Shown here piece by piece: positions 7,794-14,321 of a DNA stretch of 17,931 nt. Under the pieces are notes generated by a model. It was not told the DNA's origin, did no database searches, and saw nothing but the letters and a program-made list of their open reading frames with translations. The stretch covers positions 1 through 17,931 of the forward strand of contig DYKK01000034.1 of the NCBI GenBank assembly GCA_020722625.1, written 5' to 3'. The stretch comes from Anaeromyxobacter dehalogenans. Lineage in GTDB: Bacteria > Myxococcota_A > UBA9042 > DTJE01. The position numbers and the translations under genes are program-made. How positions within the stretch are numbered: position 1 is the first letter of the stretch; each line of letters begins with the position of its first letter.

Positions 7794-8909
7794 TCAGAAC
7801 TCGATCACCGCCCCCGGGCACACCGGCGCGTCGTCCGACTTCTCCAGGACGAGGAATCCGCCGGCTTCCCCCGTGACCACGGCCGTGCCCCCAGGTCGTT
7901 CCCCCGGGCAGATGATAGCCCCGATCGTCCCGGGCGGGTAGGACCCCGGGCCGGGCCGGATCGAGACCTGGCGACCCCGGATGGACAGGGCCGGATGGCG
8001 AGGTCCGGCGGGCGGGGCCGGCGGGGGCCCCTCGGACACCGCTTCTCCGCCGGCCGTGACGAACGGCAGGGCCGCGAGCCGCTTCCCGGCCTCGCTGTAG
8101 TCCGACAACAGCGCCTCCTGGCTCGCGCCCGGGGGCACGATCGCATCGAAGACAAAGGGGTGCCACGCGCACGGCCGGCACCCCCCGCACCAGCAGGGGC
8201 TCGCGCCCGTCCCCTCCCACACCCCGCAGTGTCCGGGCTGCTCCTGGACCTCGCGGACGAAGGGGTCCGGGGCGTCCGGGGTCCGGGGTCCGCCCAGGAC
8301 CACGTCCCCGAACCCGGCCCCGGGGCCGAGCCCGGTCACGACGACCAAGAACCCCGCGGATTCCAGGTCGCCGGGGAAACACCGCCGGGGCACGCGCGCG
8401 AACAGAGTGGCCCCCACGACCCGCACGCCGCGCGCAAAGCAGGTGTCCGCGGCCAGGTCCGGGACCTCGCGGGTGTAGTGGGCCGCGAGCAGGTCCGGCA
8501 CGGCCGACACGACCACCGCGCGGTCCCAGCCCCGGCCCGCCGCGGGCGCCACCCGCCTCCCCGGGAGCAGGTCCCGGTGCGCGCCGCCTCCCGGGGCCTG
8601 GAGGTAGAGGTCCACGACCGGATGGAAGACGCGGAGGGCGGGCCGGTCGCGCCCGAACCGGGCCTCCACCGTCTCGACGGCCCGGGCGAAGGTCACGGCG
8701 ACCTCCACCGGGTCGGACGAGGCGTCCAGCGAGACCCGGCGCACATCGAAGGACCCGGGCCGCATCCCGTCCGCGGCGGGGCAGACGTAGGTGCCCGGTC
8801 CGCGGTCGTCCCCGGTGGGGTCTTCGAGCACGATGGGTCGCGCCGCCGGCTCCACGGGGGCGAGCACGACCGCGGCGGTCCCCAGGAAGGCAACCCGTGT
8901 CACGGACAC
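7794..8909 (-). CDS. Secreted glucodextranase C-terminal-type protein
   Basis: This protein has up to 371 residues and an N-terminal signal-like segment (MSVTRVAFLGTAAVVLAPV). DPTGDDRGPGTYVCP (30-44) followed by FDVRRVSLDASSDPVEVAV is the pattern of the glucodextranase/amylopullulanase C-terminal domain, seen beside alpha-glucan-degrading enzymes. GWDRAVVVS (127-135) and FDAIVPPGASQEALLSDY (254-271) also fit that family. No catalytic domain is present, so binding of alpha-glucan is the likely role, by inference. A cysteine-rich loop (C228, C239, C241, C244, C247) is unusual. Start: GTG at 8909 overlaps the upstream stop by 10 nt; a second GTG at 8903 gives a 4-nt GTGA overlap and may be the true start. 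It lies between the lipoprotein gene and malK in one operon. Confidence 0.72.
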   Translation of the reverse strand: MSVTRVAFLGTAAVVLAPVEPAARPIVLEDPTGDDRGPGTYVCPAADGMRPGSFDVRRVSLDASSDPVEVAVTFARAVETVEARFGRDRPALRVFHPVVDLYLQAPGGGAHRDLLPGRRVAPAAGRGWDRAVVVSAVPDLLAAHYTREVPDLAADTCFARGVRVVGATLFARVPRRCFPGDLESAGFLVVVTGLGPGAGFGDVVLGGPRTPDAPDPFVREVQEQPGHCGVWEGTGASPCWCGGCRPCAWHPFVFDAIVPPGASQEALLSDYSEAGKRLAALPFVTAGGEAVSEGPPPAPPAGPRHPALSIRGRQVSIRPGPGSYPPGTIGAIICPGERPGGTAVVTGEAGGFLVLEKSDDAPVCPGAVIEF

Positions 8910-10711
8910 TCGGGGTTCATCTCGCCGGGGGTCCCGAAGTCGCCGAGTTCCAGGGGATGGTCATCCCCGGTCGGGCACCACGCCTCGCCGTCGTCGTTCA
9001 GTTCGAAGTCGAAGAAGTAGGGGTCCAGGCTCAAGGAACGCCCGTCCGCCTCGGGGAACGTCGTCCCGATCACGTATTCGACCTGGTCAATCACGACCCC
9101 GTTCCAGACCAGGCGAATCCGATCCACGTTGTCCCCGAGCGACATCTTGGACCCGTAGGCGTAGTCCACGGGGACTCCGCCGTTCAGGAACTCGTCGTCG
9201 GTCCGGCCCAGCACCAGGAACCCCTTGGGTTCGATCAACAGGACGCCGCCCTCTGGCTCGATCCTGGCCACCTCCGCGGCCCCGTCGTCCAGGACCCAAC
9301 CAGCGATGTCCACGGCCTGGTCCGTCGTGTTATATATTTCGATGTATTCGCCCTTCGAATCGTCTGTCTTCACAGGATTGACCAGGAACTCCGTGAGGAG
9401 GACCGAGCCGACCTGGAAGTCCTCGACCCGACAGGCCGCGGAGCACCCGTCGCCGCTCGCGGTGTTGTCGTCGTCGCACGCCTCGTCGCCCTCCGTCACC
9501 CCGTTGCCGCACTCCGGCGGGTCGCAGGCGTCCCCGACCTGGTCCCCGTCCGCGTCCTCCTGACCCGAATTCGCGACGGTCGGACAGTTGTCCACGCGGT
9601 CGTAGAGCCCGTCCAGGTCCGTGTCCACGCTCGCCTTGCAGTCGTTCTCGCACCCATCGCCCGGCGTCTTGTTCTGGTCGTCGCACTCCTCGGGGGCCTC
9701 GGTCACGCCGTTGCCGCAGAACGCGGTGTCGCAGGCGTCCCCGATCTGGTCCCCGTCCGCGTCCTCCTGGCCGGGGTTCGACACCTGCGGGCAGTTGTCG
9801 GCGTAGTCGTGGACCCCGTCCTGGTCCGTGTCGGGGGAGGGCGTGCAGTCCGGCTCGCACCCGTCCTGGGCCTTCGCGTTCCCGTCGTCACACCCCTCCC
9901 AGGCCTGCACGGCCTTGTCGCCGCACGAGGTCGCCCCGCACGGGTCGTTCGGCGCCCCCGGGCTCCCGAGGTCCCCCGCGCCGAACGGGGCCGACCCGCG
10001 GCACCAGTACCGCAAGTCGTCGTTCTTCTGCGCGTCGAAGCCGGACGGGTCCAGGACCATCGCGACTCCGCCCCCGGTCTTCTTCGGCCAGCCCGCGGAC
10101 AGGTTGTACGCCACCCGGTCCACGACCGTCCCCTCGCACAGGAGGGTCAGGTCATCCGCGGTGTTGGTCAGCGAGACCTTCGGATAGACGTAACCGGGGG
10201 TGATGCCGCCGTTCAACAGGGGGTCCGCGGACCTCGCGAACAGGAAGACGCCGCCCGCGGGCACGACCAGCGGCGACCCGGACGCCACCTCGTGCGTCGC
10301 GGTGCCGCTCTGGATCGTCAGGCCGCGCAGGTCCACCGCCACCTGGAGGGTGTTGAAGACCTCGAAGTACTCGCCGGTCGAGTCCGGGGCCATGGCCGGG
10401 TTGGCCATGACCTCGGTGATCAGGAGGCCTCCGACCGGCGGGCAGCCCGCGACCGGGACCTCTCCGCCCGGGCCCTCGTCCGCCGTCGCGGCCTCGTCGG
10501 GCCCGCCCGGGTCGGCAGGCCCGGGATCCCGCGGCCCCGGGTCCCCGGTTCCGGGGTCCGCCCCCTCCTGGACTCCGACATCCGGGAAGGTCACGTCCAG
10601 CGCGTCGGGCCCGCCGACGTCCAGGCCGCCGGCCGTCCGTCCACCGCCTCCGCAGGCCACGGTCCACATCGCGACCGACGCCAGACTCCCGAGCCACCCG
10701 CGTGCGTTCAT
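8900..10711 (-). CDS. Lipoprotein with lamin-tail, DUF4215 and TSP3 repeats
   Basis: This 603-residue surface protein has a signal peptide with a lipobox ending at C20, then a Gly/Pro/Asp-rich linker (21-90). Lamin-tail domain 1 covers about 94-255 (LLITEVMANPAM, EYFEVFN). Next come three Cys-rich DUF4215 units (about 263-289, 332-358, 401-427; CGNGVTE...CDD.N...GDGC) alternating with two thrombospondin type-3 Ca-binding repeats (about 294-328 and 363-397; DTDQDGVHDYADNCP). Lamin-tail domain 2 covers about 435-600. Such modules occur on extracellular proteins of myxobacteria, and calcium binding is expected from the Asp-rich repeats. GGGAGG (10717-10722) lies 5 nt before the ATG, and this ATG overlaps the sigma factor stop (ATGA). 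The longer open frame upstream only shadows the sigma gene. Role unknown: adhesion, wall anchoring or sensing are possible. Confidence 0.85.
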   Translation of the reverse strand: MNARGWLGSLASVAMWTVACGGGGRTAGGLDVGGPDALDVTFPDVGVQEGADPGTGDPGPRDPGPADPGGPDEAATADEGPGGEVPVAGCPPVGGLLITEVMANPAMAPDSTGEYFEVFNTLQVAVDLRGLTIQSGTATHEVASGSPLVVPAGGVFLFARSADPLLNGGITPGYVYPKVSLTNTADDLTLLCEGTVVDRVAYNLSAGWPKKTGGGVAMVLDPSGFDAQKNDDLRYWCRGSAPFGAGDLGSPGAPNDPCGATSCGDKAVQAWEGCDDGNAKAQDGCEPDCTPSPDTDQDGVHDYADNCPQVSNPGQEDADGDQIGDACDTAFCGNGVTEAPEECDDQNKTPGDGCENDCKASVDTDLDGLYDRVDNCPTVANSGQEDADGDQVGDACDPPECGNGVTEGDEACDDDNTASGDGCSAACRVEDFQVGSVLLTEFLVNPVKTDDSKGEYIEIYNTTDQAVDIAGWVLDDGAAEVARIEPEGGVLLIEPKGFLVLGRTDDEFLNGGVPVDYAYGSKMSLGDNVDRIRLVWNGVVIDQVEYVIGTTFPEADGRSLSLDPYFFDFELNDDGEAWCPTGDDHPLELGDFGTPGEMNPECP

Positions 10712-11310
10712 CTCCGCCTCCCTGGGGCCAGACGACCGTACTGTACCCCGACCGCGGTTCCCCGCGCAACCACCCCGAGGCGGACCCGCAGGAACCTCCG
10801 GGCCCGGAACAGGCGTGACATCACCGTGCCCTCCGGAATTCCCAGGCGGTCCGCGATCTCGCGATACGAGAAGTCCATCAGGTCCGCGAACACGAGCACG
10901 GTCCGGAAGCGTTCGTCCATCTCGGCGAGGGCGGTCTCGATCCGCCGGGACAGGCGCGAGTGCGCGTGGCGCGTGGGCGGGTCGCCCCAGCGCGCGAGGG
11001 ACTCCGACGAATACAGGCTCCCGTCGAGCCCGCCGACCTCCGCGAGGCCCGACACGCGCCGCGCGACCCGGTCGTGGCGGTACGAGTTGATGAAGAGGTT
11101 CGTGAGGATCCGGTACAGCCAGCCGGCGATGTTCCCCGAGCGGTCCGCAGAATCGAAGGCCTGCAAGGCCCGCAGGACCGTTTCCTGGACCAGGTCTTCC
11201 GCGTCGGTCCGCGAGCGCGCCAGGCGGATCGCGGCGGCGAACAGCCGGTCCAGGTGCGGCAGGACCAGACGCTCGAACTCGGTCCGGTGCGTCGCGTCGG
11301 AGCCGGGCAT
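10708..11310 (-). CDS. ECF-type RNA polymerase sigma factor
   Basis: This 200-residue protein has sigma region 2 at about 13-80 (DAEDLVQETVLRALQAF, then WLYRILTNLFINSYRHD) and region 4 at about 122-175 (FRTVLVFADLMDFSYREIAD, then the helix-turn-helix RLGIPEGTVMSRLFRARRFL). There is no region 1 or 3, as usual for extracytoplasmic-function sigma factors. It would direct polymerase to a dedicated set of promoters, possibly including its own operon. The ATG at 11310 is chosen for its strong ribosome binding site (11313-11323); the frame is open much further upstream only because of GC-rich shadowing. It is the first gene of the train and is coupled to the lipoprotein gene by an ATGA overlap. No anti-sigma factor is recognisable next to it. 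Confidence 0.9.
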   Translation of the reverse strand: MPGSDATHRTEFERLVLPHLDRLFAAAIRLARSRTDAEDLVQETVLRALQAFDSADRSGNIAGWLYRILTNLFINSYRHDRVARRVSGLAEVGGLDGSLYSSESLARWGDPPTRHAHSRLSRRIETALAEMDERFRTVLVFADLMDFSYREIADRLGIPEGTVMSRLFRARRFLRVRLGVVARGTAVGVQYGRLAPGRRR

Positions 11311-11312
11311 GG

Positions 11313-11323
11313 CCCTCCCTCCC
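11313..11323 (-). promoter_or_regulatory. Ribosome binding site of the ECF sigma gene
   Basis: On the minus strand this reads GGGAGGGAGGG, 2 nt or more before the ATG depending on which G-A-G block pairs. It supports the start at 11310. Confidence 0.65.
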
Positions 11324-11400
11324 GACCGAGGACAAGCGGTCAGACGGGAGCCGCGGCAAAACGGTTTGAGAGCGGCCGAGCCCCCTTGAAAGCGGACCTC

Positions 11401-11410
11401 AGAAATTTCT
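11401..11410. promoter_or_regulatory. Short perfect palindrome, candidate operator
   Basis: AGAAATTTCT is a 10-bp perfect palindrome. It abuts the TTGACT and lies just upstream of the TATAAT promoter of the 270-residue gene, inside the divergent region shared with the sigma operon. The position suits a regulator site, but ten bases in an AT-rich patch can arise by chance. Confidence 0.3.
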
Positions 11411-11414
11411 TGAC

Positions 11415-11444
11415 TTGCGTTCCGCGAATCGCCTTGCCTATAAT
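11415..11444 (+). promoter_or_regulatory. Promoter of the PAAR operon with consensus -10 box
   Basis: A perfect TATAAT (11439-11444) is striking in this GC-rich DNA. TTGCGT (11415-11420) lies 18 nt upstream as a weak -35. A better-looking TTGACT (11410-11415) is 23 nt away, too far for standard spacing. The start codon follows at 11467, giving a leader of roughly 15 nt containing AGGAGAAGG. No clear promoter for the divergent sigma operon was found in 11311-11400. Confidence 0.6.
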
Positions 11445-11454
11445 TTCGGGCGTC

Positions 11455-11463
11455 AGGAGAAGG
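11455..11463 (+). promoter_or_regulatory. Ribosome binding site of the 270-residue gene
   Basis: AGGAGAAGG ends 3 nt before the ATG at 11467 (AGGAGA is 6 nt away). It selects this start over the long upstream open frame. Confidence 0.75.
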
Positions 11464-11466
11464 ACC

Positions 11467-12279
11467 ATGCCTGCCATCCAGGGTTCGCAACTGGCCCAGA
11501 CGGCGAAGATGCTCTTCAAGGCCAAGGCGATCCGACTCCCCCTGAACTTCCAGGGACTGCCGCCGCAGGCCCCGTTCGGGGCGCAGGACCAGAAGGCGCC
11601 GAATGCCGCGGCCCTGTTCATGGCCGCGAGCACCTTGCGCTATCACGTGGACACGGCCAACAGCATCAGCAAGAACGTCGAGGACCTGATTGACGCGTGC
11701 TCCAGCGCCGTCGGGAACGCCTTCTCGCAGTTCCAGTCCGCGGCGAAGTTCGCGGGTGTCCTGATCAACGGACCCGTCGGAACGGCCTTTCCGGGGACCC
11801 TGGTGGCGCCCCCGGTGATGAGCGGCCCTTCGATCTTCTCGCAGGTGAACGTCGGGGGGAAGCAACCCACCTTCATCCAGTACGCGCGCTCGATCACGTT
11901 CGCGATCGGGACCGCGTTCGAGGCCTGGCGGATCGGCTACCTCGTGACCCTGCCGTTCCCGGGCGGGGCGGTGTGCTCGGTCACGATGCCCCCGTCGCCG
12001 AACGTCCCGGTTCCCGTGGCCGCGGGTGCGAGCCCCGGCGACGCGATGATGACCGCGGGGGCCCTGAAGGGCCTGATGGTCGCGAACCACGGGATGCTCG
12101 GCAACCATGCGCTGGACATCTTCGACGCGATGGCCCAGGCGTTCTCGATGCTCTTCCTGCAATGGAAGGGCACCACGATGATCACCAACGTGATGGGCGC
12201 GGGGGGCGCGGCCCCGCCGCCCCCGGCCCCGCCGGCCCCGGTCGTGGCCGCGGTCGGAAACGGCGGGATGTTGAGTTGA
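11467..12279 (+). CDS. Uncharacterised PAAR-linked protein
   Basis: I do not recognise the family of this 270-residue protein. It has no signal peptide. The N-terminal part (1-95) is amphipathic and probably helical (YHVDTANSISKNVEDLIDAC, 59-78). A Gly/Pro-rich middle with short hydrophobic strands follows (VLINGPVGTAFPGTLVAPPV, 98-117). A block near 200-244 reads GLMVANHGMLGNHALDIFDA and then WKGTTMITNVMG. The tail (245-270) is Gly/Pro/Ala-rich. The stop lies 22 nt before a PAAR gene, so the two are very likely co-transcribed from the TATAAT promoter. Proteins encoded directly before PAAR tips are often cargo, adaptors or spike-associated proteins of contractile systems; whether that applies here is inference. 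The start is supported by a strong ribosome binding site. Confidence 0.75.
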   Translation: MPAIQGSQLAQTAKMLFKAKAIRLPLNFQGLPPQAPFGAQDQKAPNAAALFMAASTLRYHVDTANSISKNVEDLIDACSSAVGNAFSQFQSAAKFAGVLINGPVGTAFPGTLVAPPVMSGPSIFSQVNVGGKQPTFIQYARSITFAIGTAFEAWRIGYLVTLPFPGGAVCSVTMPPSPNVPVPVAAGASPGDAMMTAGALKGLMVANHGMLGNHALDIFDAMAQAFSMLFLQWKGTTMITNVMGAGGAAPPPPAPPAPVVAAVGNGGMLS

Positions 12280-12301
12280 ACGGGGTTGTGGAGGGTCTGG
12301 A

Positions 12302-12622
12302 ATGCCCGCGGCAGCGAGGGTCGGTGACAAGTCCCAGTGTCCCGCGGACGCCCACGGGTGTCCGGGGTGCGCGCACGGGGTGATCGGGCCGGCGGTGGCC
12401 GGTTCCCCGGACGTGTCCATCAACGGCAAGCCCGCGGTCCGGGTAGGGGATCCGGGGATCCACGCGGCCTGCTGCGGACCGAACACGTGGACGGCCTCGC
12501 AGGGGTCCGGCACCGTCTTCATCAACGGAAAGCCCGCGCACCGGCTCGGGGACATGGACATGCACTGCGGCGGCGTGGGGAGGATGGTCGAGGGCAGCCC
12601 CGACGTGGACATCGGGGGGTGA
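12302..12622 (+). CDS. PAAR-domain spike-tip protein
   Basis: This 106-residue protein begins PAAARVGDK, the pattern that names the family. The repeats SPDVSINGKPAVRVGD (35-50) and GTVFINGKPAHRLGD (70-84) form the beta-rich cone that caps VgrG-like spikes in type VI secretion and related contractile systems. The ending EGSPDVDIGG is also typical. Candidate metal ligands are abundant: H18, C20, C23, H25, H54, C57, C58, H88 and C89. Among these is a CPGCAHG stretch that bare PAAR domains usually lack. There is no fused toxin domain; it is a minimal tip. It lies between the 270-residue gene and a histidine kinase, with 1 nt between its stop and the kinase start. No VgrG, sheath or baseplate gene is visible in this window. 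Confidence 0.9.
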   Translation: MPAAARVGDKSQCPADAHGCPGCAHGVIGPAVAGSPDVSINGKPAVRVGDPGIHAACCGPNTWTASQGSGTVFINGKPAHRLGDMDMHCGGVGRMVEGSPDVDIGG

Positions 12623-12623
12623 C

Positions 12624-13406
12624 GTGTCCGGTGAGCCCTCGGCGCCGCAGGAGGCGGGTCCAGGAGAAGGGCCGACCGGAGACCGCGTGGCCGTCCAGAC
12701 GATCGAGACCCAGGGGCGCCTGGCGAGCCTCGGGATGCTCGCCGCGGGCATCGCGCACGAGATGTCGAACCCGTTGGGGTTCGTGAAGTCCAACATCGAA
12801 TACGTCCGACAGCGCGTGGCGGACCTCGGCAGGCACGCGGACCCGGGTGTCGGCGAGGGGCTCCAAGAGGTGGGCGGGGTCCTCGACGAGACCCTGGACG
12901 GGGTGCGCAGACTGGTCGCGATCACCGCGGAACTGAGGCTTGTGTCGCGCTCGGGCGGTGACCCGCGGCCCTGCGACGTGGAGCAGGCCCTCGAGCGTGC
13001 CCTCCTGCTCGTGCACAACCTCGTGAAGTACCGGGCGCGCGTGGTCCGGGAGTTCGGCCATCCCCCGGAGGTCCTCGCGGACGAGGGCCGCCTGACCCAG
13101 GTCTTCGTGAACCTCCTGGCGAACGCGGCCCAGGCCATCGAGGGGCAAGGGGTGATCACGGTGGCCACGAGGTACGCGGACGGGCGGGTCGAGACCTCGG
13201 TGACGGACACGGGGTGCGGGATCCCGCCCGACCGGATGGGCCGGCTCTTCCAGCCGTTCTTCACGACCAAGCCCCCGGGCGTCGGGACCGGGCTCGGCCT
13301 GTGGATGGTCCGGCGGACCGTCGAGTCGTTCGGGGGCGTCGTGGAGGTCGAGTCCGAGGTCGGCCGCGGGACCACCTTCCGCGTCGTCCTGCCCACGGTG
13401 GATTGA
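12624..13406 (+). CDS. Soluble sensor histidine kinase
   Basis: This 260-residue cytoplasmic kinase has a dimerisation/phosphoacceptor helix with H45 (SLGMLAAGIAHEMSNPLGF, 35-53). The ATP-binding domain shows the N-box VNLLANAAQAIE (162-173), G1 DTGCGIP (195-201), F-box LFQPFFTTK (208-216) and G2 GTGLGL (221-226). It would autophosphorylate and pass phosphate to a response regulator, but none is encoded nearby. The N-terminus is only about 30 residues with no membrane segment, PAS or GAF domain, so the input must come from a partner protein. The GTG start at 12624 follows the PAAR stop after one base; GTG at 12687 is an alternative. The stop codon is embedded in the next promoter. The short core resembles NtrB/ZraS-type kinases. 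Confidence 0.87.
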   Translation: MSGEPSAPQEAGPGEGPTGDRVAVQTIETQGRLASLGMLAAGIAHEMSNPLGFVKSNIEYVRQRVADLGRHADPGVGEGLQEVGGVLDETLDGVRRLVAITAELRLVSRSGGDPRPCDVEQALERALLLVHNLVKYRARVVREFGHPPEVLADEGRLTQVFVNLLANAAQAIEGQGVITVATRYADGRVETSVTDTGCGIPPDRMGRLFQPFFTTKPPGVGTGLGLWMVRRTVESFGGVVEVESEVGRGTTFRVVLPTVD

Positions 13407-13431
13407 CTTCTCGCCGCATCGGGCCTATCGT
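13403..13431 (+). promoter_or_regulatory. Promoter for the DUF4912/GH57 pair
   Basis: TTGACT (13403-13408) and TATCGT (13426-13431) are spaced by 17 nt. The -35 box covers the TGA stop of the histidine kinase (13404-13406). Transcription would begin about 20 nt before the ribosome binding site GAGAGGGAGG and the ATG at 13460. This gives the branching-enzyme pair its own promoter at the end of the PAAR/kinase operon. Confidence 0.5.
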
Positions 13432-13459
13432 TCGCCTCGTCTCGAGAGGGAGGAACGCC

Positions 13460-14299
13460 ATGGCCGGTGCCAGGGACCTCCAGGGAAAGACGGTCGCCGA
13501 TCTGCGGACCATGGCCCGCGACGCGGGCGTGCGCGGGTTTTCCAGGATGACCAAGGCCGAACTGGTCGCGGCCCTGGCCGCCGGGAAGGCGGCCCGGACG
13601 CTGAAGGCTCCGGTGGAACACAAGGCGGCCGGAGCCCGGGTCCGGACGACCCCGGCGAAACGACCGGGGACGCGCGCGCCCGCCCGCAAGCGCCCGCCCG
13701 CGGCGGAGACACCGCCCGCGCCCGAGCCGGTCCTGGAAACGCCTCACGTTCCCACGGTTGCGGTCCGCGCGACGCCGGCGGTGCCCGCCCGTTTGGGCGA
13801 GGACCTCGGGACCCTGCCGGACGGATACGGGGAGGACCGGATCGCCGTGGTCCCGCGCGACCCCGAGTGGGCCTTCATCCACTGGGAGGTCTCGGAGGCG
13901 ACCTGGCGGGCGGCGCGGGAGCGGGCCGGCGAGGGGCGGGCGACCCTGCGGGTCGTCTTCGAAGCCGAGGACGGAGCGCGGGACCAGAGCGACGCCGACG
14001 TGCACCCGCGGCAGGGCCGCTACTACGCGCGCGTCCCGAGGCCCGGGTGCACCGTGAGCGCGGAGGTGGGGGTCCTGGACAGGCGCGGGGCGTTCCACCC
14101 GGTTCTGCGGTCGGCCCGGGTGCAGGCCCCGTGGGTCGGGCCTCGCCAGGGTCCGGCGCGGTTCATGACCGTCCCGGCGGACCGGCCCCTGCGCGACCTG
14201 CGACGGGGCCGGGAGGCCGGGGTCGTGGGCCGTCTGCTGACGGAACAGGAGTACCTGCGGCTGTTCGGCCGCGGGCGTCCCGGGTCCATCCCGGGCTGA
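13460..14299 (+). CDS. SAP/Rho-N-like plus DUF4912 protein
   Basis: This is a 279-residue protein. Residues 8-42 (GKTVADLRTMARDAG, then SRMTKAELVAALAAGK) look like a SAP/Rho N-terminal helix pair, often nucleic-acid binding. A basic, Pro/Ala/Arg-rich linker (45-112) follows. About 117-226 match DUF4912: LPDGYGEDRIAVVPRDPEWA, then FIHWEVSE, and later YYARVPRP. The C-terminus GRLLTEQEYLRLFG (257-270) recurs in these proteins as I remember them. The biochemical role is unknown. DUF4912 genes commonly sit next to GH57/DUF1957 genes, as here (22 nt upstream), which suggests a role in glycogen or alpha-glucan metabolism. The start at 13460 has a ribosome binding site; the longer frame overlaps the kinase gene and is a shadow. 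Confidence 0.8.
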   Translation: MAGARDLQGKTVADLRTMARDAGVRGFSRMTKAELVAALAAGKAARTLKAPVEHKAAGARVRTTPAKRPGTRAPARKRPPAAETPPAPEPVLETPHVPTVAVRATPAVPARLGEDLGTLPDGYGEDRIAVVPRDPEWAFIHWEVSEATWRAARERAGEGRATLRVVFEAEDGARDQSDADVHPRQGRYYARVPRPGCTVSAEVGVLDRRGAFHPVLRSARVQAPWVGPRQGPARFMTVPADRPLRDLRRGREAGVVGRLLTEQEYLRLFGRGRPGSIPG

Positions 14300-14321
14300 C
14301 GGCGTCCGGCGCGAGGAGGCG

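Noticed and set aside
9400..9900. CRISPR-like or tandem DNA repeats
   Set aside because: The periodicity comes from the DUF4215/TSP3 protein modules in the coding frame. There are no equal-length unique spacers.
8897..11389. 830-residue plus-strand open frame opposite the lipoprotein and sigma genes
   Set aside because: High GC removes stop codons in this frame. The Val/Arg-rich translation is what antisense of Asp/Gly-rich repeats gives; there is no ribosome binding site or domain.
11311..12612. Extension of the sigma factor gene to a 634-residue protein
   Set aside because: The extension is antisense to the 270-residue and PAAR genes; the ECF domain and ribosome binding site fix the start at 11310.
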